A stretch of 64,000 nucleotides of DNA from Niameybacter massiliensis (GTDB lineage: Bacteria > Bacillota > Clostridia > Lachnospirales > Cellulosilyticaceae), in contig NZ_LN875034.1 in NCBI RefSeq assembly GCF_001282685.1, positions 179,533 to 243,532 of the forward strand. Direction: 5' to 3'. Below the pieces are notes generated by a model, which saw only the letters and a list, made by a program, of their open reading frames with translations, did no database searches and was not told the DNA's origin. The translations under genes and the position numbers were made by a program. The stretch's first letter is position 1. The number at the start of each line of letters is the position of its first letter. This document shows positions 61,456-64,000 of the stretch, piece by piece.

Positions 61456-62553
61456 ATGAAAACAGTATTAATCATTCGTTCGCTAGATATCTCATCAGAC
61501 TCTCGTGTACAAAGGTATGAAAAATATTTTGAGAAATATCAAGTATCTTATACTGTATTAGGATGGGACAGGGAAAATAAAAACTTAAAAAGAAAAAGTA
61601 CCGATTATTGTACGATCCAAGCGGGTTATAACTTAGGAACTGGCGGAATTAAGTATAGAATAAAGTGGAATATATATGTGTTAAAATACCTACTTAAAAA
61701 TAAGAAAAATTATGACATTATTCATGCATGTGATTTTGATACGATCTTACCAGCACTAGTAATGAAATTATTTGGTAAAACAGTTGTTTTTGATATATTT
61801 GATTGGTTTAGTGATGAAGTAAAGACAGGGAAATGGTTTATAGATTATCCCATTAACTTTATGGAAAAGTTAGCAACTAAGTTAGCGGATATGACAATTC
61901 TATGTGAAGAAGAAAGAATAGAACAAATACAAACTATTCCAAGAAAATATATGATAATACCTAATATCCCTACAGTAGATTTGACGGGTATTACATGTAT
62001 ACCTAATGTTAAAGGGACGCCTATAACTATCGCTTATGTAGGTGGTTTTTATCCAGATAGAGGGTTGATAGAACTATTAGAAGTCATATCAACAATGCCA
62101 ACTATCCAATTAAAAATTGCTGGATTTGGAAATGTAGAAATTGAAGATAAAGCTAGAGAATATGCAGAACTACATTCTAATATAGAGTATTATGGGAAAG
62201 TAGAATATAATAAAGCTATAGAAATTATGCAGTCTGCAGACTTATTATATGCTATGTATTATACAATAAATAGAAATAACATCTATGCAGCACCCAATAA
62301 ATTTTATGAAGCAATATTTTTAAATAAGCCTATTATTACGACACAGAAAACCTTAGTAGGGAAAAAGGTACAAAAGCATGAAAGTGGCTATGTAATAGAA
62401 GAAGGTAGAGATGCTCTTGAAAAATTCTTGCAGAAATTATCTCTAGAGGATATACAGAGCAAAAAGAATACATTAATAGAATATAGTAGCTTATATAAAG
62501 ATACAGCTAAAGAAAGTATGGAACAATATATTACTTATATAAAAAATAGATAA
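61456..62553 (+). CDS. GT-B glycosyltransferase (GT4-like)
   Basis: 365 aa. The N-terminal domain opens with VLIIRSLDISSDSRVQRYEK, common in GT4 proteins of polysaccharide loci. Other marks are HACDFDTILPALVMKLFGK, IAYVGGFYPDRGLIELLEVI, and NKFYEAIFLNKPIITT. Substrates unknown. It starts 21 bp after the SMR-like pair and 17 bp before wecB. Confidence 0.87.
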   Translation: MKTVLIIRSLDISSDSRVQRYEKYFEKYQVSYTVLGWDRENKNLKRKSTDYCTIQAGYNLGTGGIKYRIKWNIYVLKYLLKNKKNYDIIHACDFDTILPALVMKLFGKTVVFDIFDWFSDEVKTGKWFIDYPINFMEKLATKLADMTILCEEERIEQIQTIPRKYMIIPNIPTVDLTGITCIPNVKGTPITIAYVGGFYPDRGLIELLEVISTMPTIQLKIAGFGNVEIEDKAREYAELHSNIEYYGKVEYNKAIEIMQSADLLYAMYYTINRNNIYAAPNKFYEAIFLNKPIITTQKTLVGKKVQKHESGYVIEEGRDALEKFLQKLSLEDIQSKKNTLIEYSSLYKDTAKESMEQYITYIKNR

Positions 62554-62570
62554 TACAAAGGAGGAACAGG

Positions 62571-63722
62571 ATGAAGAAATCAATTAAAGTTATGAGTGTA
62601 TTTGGAACACGCCCAGAAGCAGTAAAAATGGCACCGCTTGTAAAAGAGCTTGAACAAACAGAGGGAATTCAAAGTATTGTTTGTGTAACAGCACAACATA
62701 GAGAAATGCTTGATCAAGTATTAGATATATTTGGATTAAAGCCAGATTATGATTTAGATATTATGAAGCAACGTCAAACTTTAACAGGAATTACGACAAG
62801 AGTATTAGAAGGGATGGAAGAGGTACTAGAAAAAGCACAGCCAGACCTTGTTTTAGTACATGGTGATACAAGCACATCTTTTGTAGCGGCACTAGCAGCA
62901 TTTTATAAGCAGATTCCAGTTGGTCATGTTGAGGCAGGCCTTCGCACATACAATATCTATGAACCGTTCCCAGAAGAAATGAATAGAAAGCTTACAGGTT
63001 CATTAGCGAATATTCATTTTTCACCAACACCTGTATCAAAAGACAACTTACTTAAAGAAAATGTTTGTAGTGATGATATATTTGTAACAGGTAATACAGT
63101 TATTGATGCGCTTAAGACAACGATTGCAGAGGGCTATACTTTTACAGTAGAAGAACTTAATAAAATTGATTACAATAATAAACGTGTTATTACAATGACA
63201 GCTCACAGAAGAGAAAATTTAGGGGAACCTTTAGAAAATATTTGTAATGCTGTAGCTCATATTGTAAAAGAATTTGAAGATGTAGAAGTAGTGTATGCAG
63301 TTCATAAAAATCCAGCTGTAGGTGAAGTGGCTCATAGAATCTTAGGAAATATGGATAGAGTACATCTTGTAGATCCACTAGATATTAAAGATATGCATAA
63401 TTTAATGAAACGCTCTTATTTAGTGTTAACAGATTCGGGTGGATTACAGGAAGAAGTTCCTTCATTAGGTAAGCCAGTTCTTGTATTACGTAATGTAACA
63501 GAAAGACCAGAAGGGGTTGAAGCAGGAACACTTAAGTTAGCAGGTATTGAAGAAGAAACAATTTATGAAATGACAAAAGAGCTTTTAACAAATAAAGAGA
63601 TTTATGGAGAAATGGCACAAGCTAGAAATCCATTTGGTGATGGACATGCTTCGAGAAGAATTGCACAAGCAATCCTTTATAAATTTGGTTTAAGAGAAGA
63701 TAAACCAGAGCAATACATTTAA
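62571..63722 (+). CDS. wecB: UDP-N-acetylglucosamine 2-epimerase (non-hydrolysing)
   Basis: 383 aa. VFGTRPEAVKMAPLVKEL, TAQHREMLDQVL, VHGDTSTSFVAALAAFY, GHVEAGLRTYNIYEPFPEE and SGGLQEEVPSLGKPVLVLR are the family signatures. It makes UDP-ManNAc, used in secondary wall polymers, teichoic-type glycans or enterobacterial common antigen-type chains. Codon use is a little more biased than its neighbours. An AAGGAGG site precedes it. A long hairpin follows. Confidence 0.96.
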   Translation: MKKSIKVMSVFGTRPEAVKMAPLVKELEQTEGIQSIVCVTAQHREMLDQVLDIFGLKPDYDLDIMKQRQTLTGITTRVLEGMEEVLEKAQPDLVLVHGDTSTSFVAALAAFYKQIPVGHVEAGLRTYNIYEPFPEEMNRKLTGSLANIHFSPTPVSKDNLLKENVCSDDIFVTGNTVIDALKTTIAEGYTFTVEELNKIDYNNKRVITMTAHRRENLGEPLENICNAVAHIVKEFEDVEVVYAVHKNPAVGEVAHRILGNMDRVHLVDPLDIKDMHNLMKRSYLVLTDSGGLQEEVPSLGKPVLVLRNVTERPEGVEAGTLKLAGIEEETIYEMTKELLTNKEIYGEMAQARNPFGDGHASRRIAQAILYKFGLREDKPEQYI

Positions 63723-63730
63723 TACAACAA

Positions 63731-63801
63731 AAAAAGTTAAAGTTTATTTTTTATTAAATGATCTTAAATATATTTAAGACTTAATGAAAAATAAACTTTT
63801 T
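63731..63801 (+). terminator. A/T-rich hairpin terminator after wecB
   Basis: AAAGTTTATTTTTTATTAA (63739-63757) faces TTAATGAAAAATAAACTTTT (63781-63800), with an inner CTTAAA/TTTAAG pair and a closing T run. Confidence 0.75.
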
Positions 63802-63834
63802 TATGTAGAATAAATATAGATAAGGAAAAAAGTT

Positions 63835-64000
63835 TTGAGGAAAATAGATAAAAGAAGAATAAAGCGTTTTTTAAAAGGAAATTATTTTAAATCTTTAATT
63901 CATATTATATGGATTGCATTATTAACCGTTGTAGCAGGAGAAATGCTAATTAGGCAGGATTTTAATCAAGTACTAGACTGGATAAATGATTATACAACAG
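63835..64000 (+). CDS. Probable LTA synthase/sulfatase-family membrane protein, N-terminal part (cut by window edge)
   Basis: My translation from TTG 63835 runs open for 55 codons to the window end. AAGGAA lies about 9 bp upstream. It reads RKIDKRRIKRFLKGNYF, then a membrane helix (SLIHIIWIALLTVVAGEMLI) and DFNQVLDWINDY. This opening resembles the LTA-synthase-like proteins of clostridia, but the catalytic part is outside the window. Confidence 0.55.
   Translation, partial: MRKIDKRRIKRFLKGNYFKSLIHIIWIALLTVVAGEMLIRQDFNQVLDWINDYTT

Overview
The window reads as a low-GC, spore-forming Gram-positive chromosome. It carries a GerK germination operon, SpoIIR, D-Ala-D-Ala ligase and MurI, SLH and stalk-domain surface proteins, and A/T-rich codon use. 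The maltodextrin genes, GH13, GH20 and M60 enzymes and the stalk-type surface proteins resemble anaerobic Lachnospiraceae, with Cellulosilyticum-like bacteria my best guess. That placement is recognition by eye, not a search. I see no rRNA, tRNA, CRISPR array, prophage or intact insertion sequence.

Layout. (1) 1-12.1 kb: the N-terminal part of an ABC exporter half-transporter, a divergent AraC regulator, then a maltodextrin operon (membrane-anchored GH13 amylase, MalE, MalF, MalG, LacI-type regulator, MalQ, glycogen/maltodextrin phosphorylase) ending at a strong terminator. There is no MalK ATPase. A roughly 290-nt imperfect hairpin element lies between malE and malF. (2) 12.2-20.5 kb: a secreted M60 mucin-type metallopeptidase, a zinc-ribbon membrane protein with a 12-residue repeat, a beta-propeller lactonase, a HIT protein and a cytoplasmic GH20 hexosaminidase. 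(3) 20.6-25.2 kb: a small membrane protein and gerKA-gerKB-gerKC, followed by a second copy of the hairpin element. (4) 25.3-33.6 kb: a chemoreceptor, a GT2 glycosyltransferase with a Lys/Glu repeat tail, a CmpB-like membrane protein, spoIIR, ddl, murI, a DUF1934 protein and galU. (5) 33.6-45.6 kb: surface-protein genes, namely an unknown secreted protein, an SLH protein, three large paralogous stalk-domain (CuAO_N-like) surface proteins and a smaller stalk-domain protein. (6) 45.7-64 kb: a surface polysaccharide locus with a Wzy-like ligase/polymerase, a polyprenyl-phosphate sugar transferase, rmlA, rmlB, a Wzm/Wzt exporter, several glycosyltransferases including a 1050-aa methyltransferase-coiled coil-GT-GT2 fusion, a GtrII-like membrane protein, a UbiA-type phosphoribosyltransferase, a HAD phosphatase, two SMR-like proteins, WecB and the start of a probable LTA-synthase-family protein.

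How the parts fit. The left third imports and breaks down maltodextrin (MalEFG, MalQ, phosphorylase to glucose-1-phosphate). GalU and RmlA draw on the same glucose-1-phosphate for UDP-glucose and dTDP sugars that feed the surface polysaccharide locus. The surface genes and the M60/GH20 enzymes suggest a cell that meets glycan-rich or mucin-like material.

The two items I find most interesting are the two-copy hairpin element, whose apical stem shows compensatory base changes between copies, and the UbiA-HAD-SMR-SMR block with a GtrII-like gene beside it, which looks like a full route for making, dephosphorylating, flipping and using a polyprenyl-phosphate pentose in a Firmicute.
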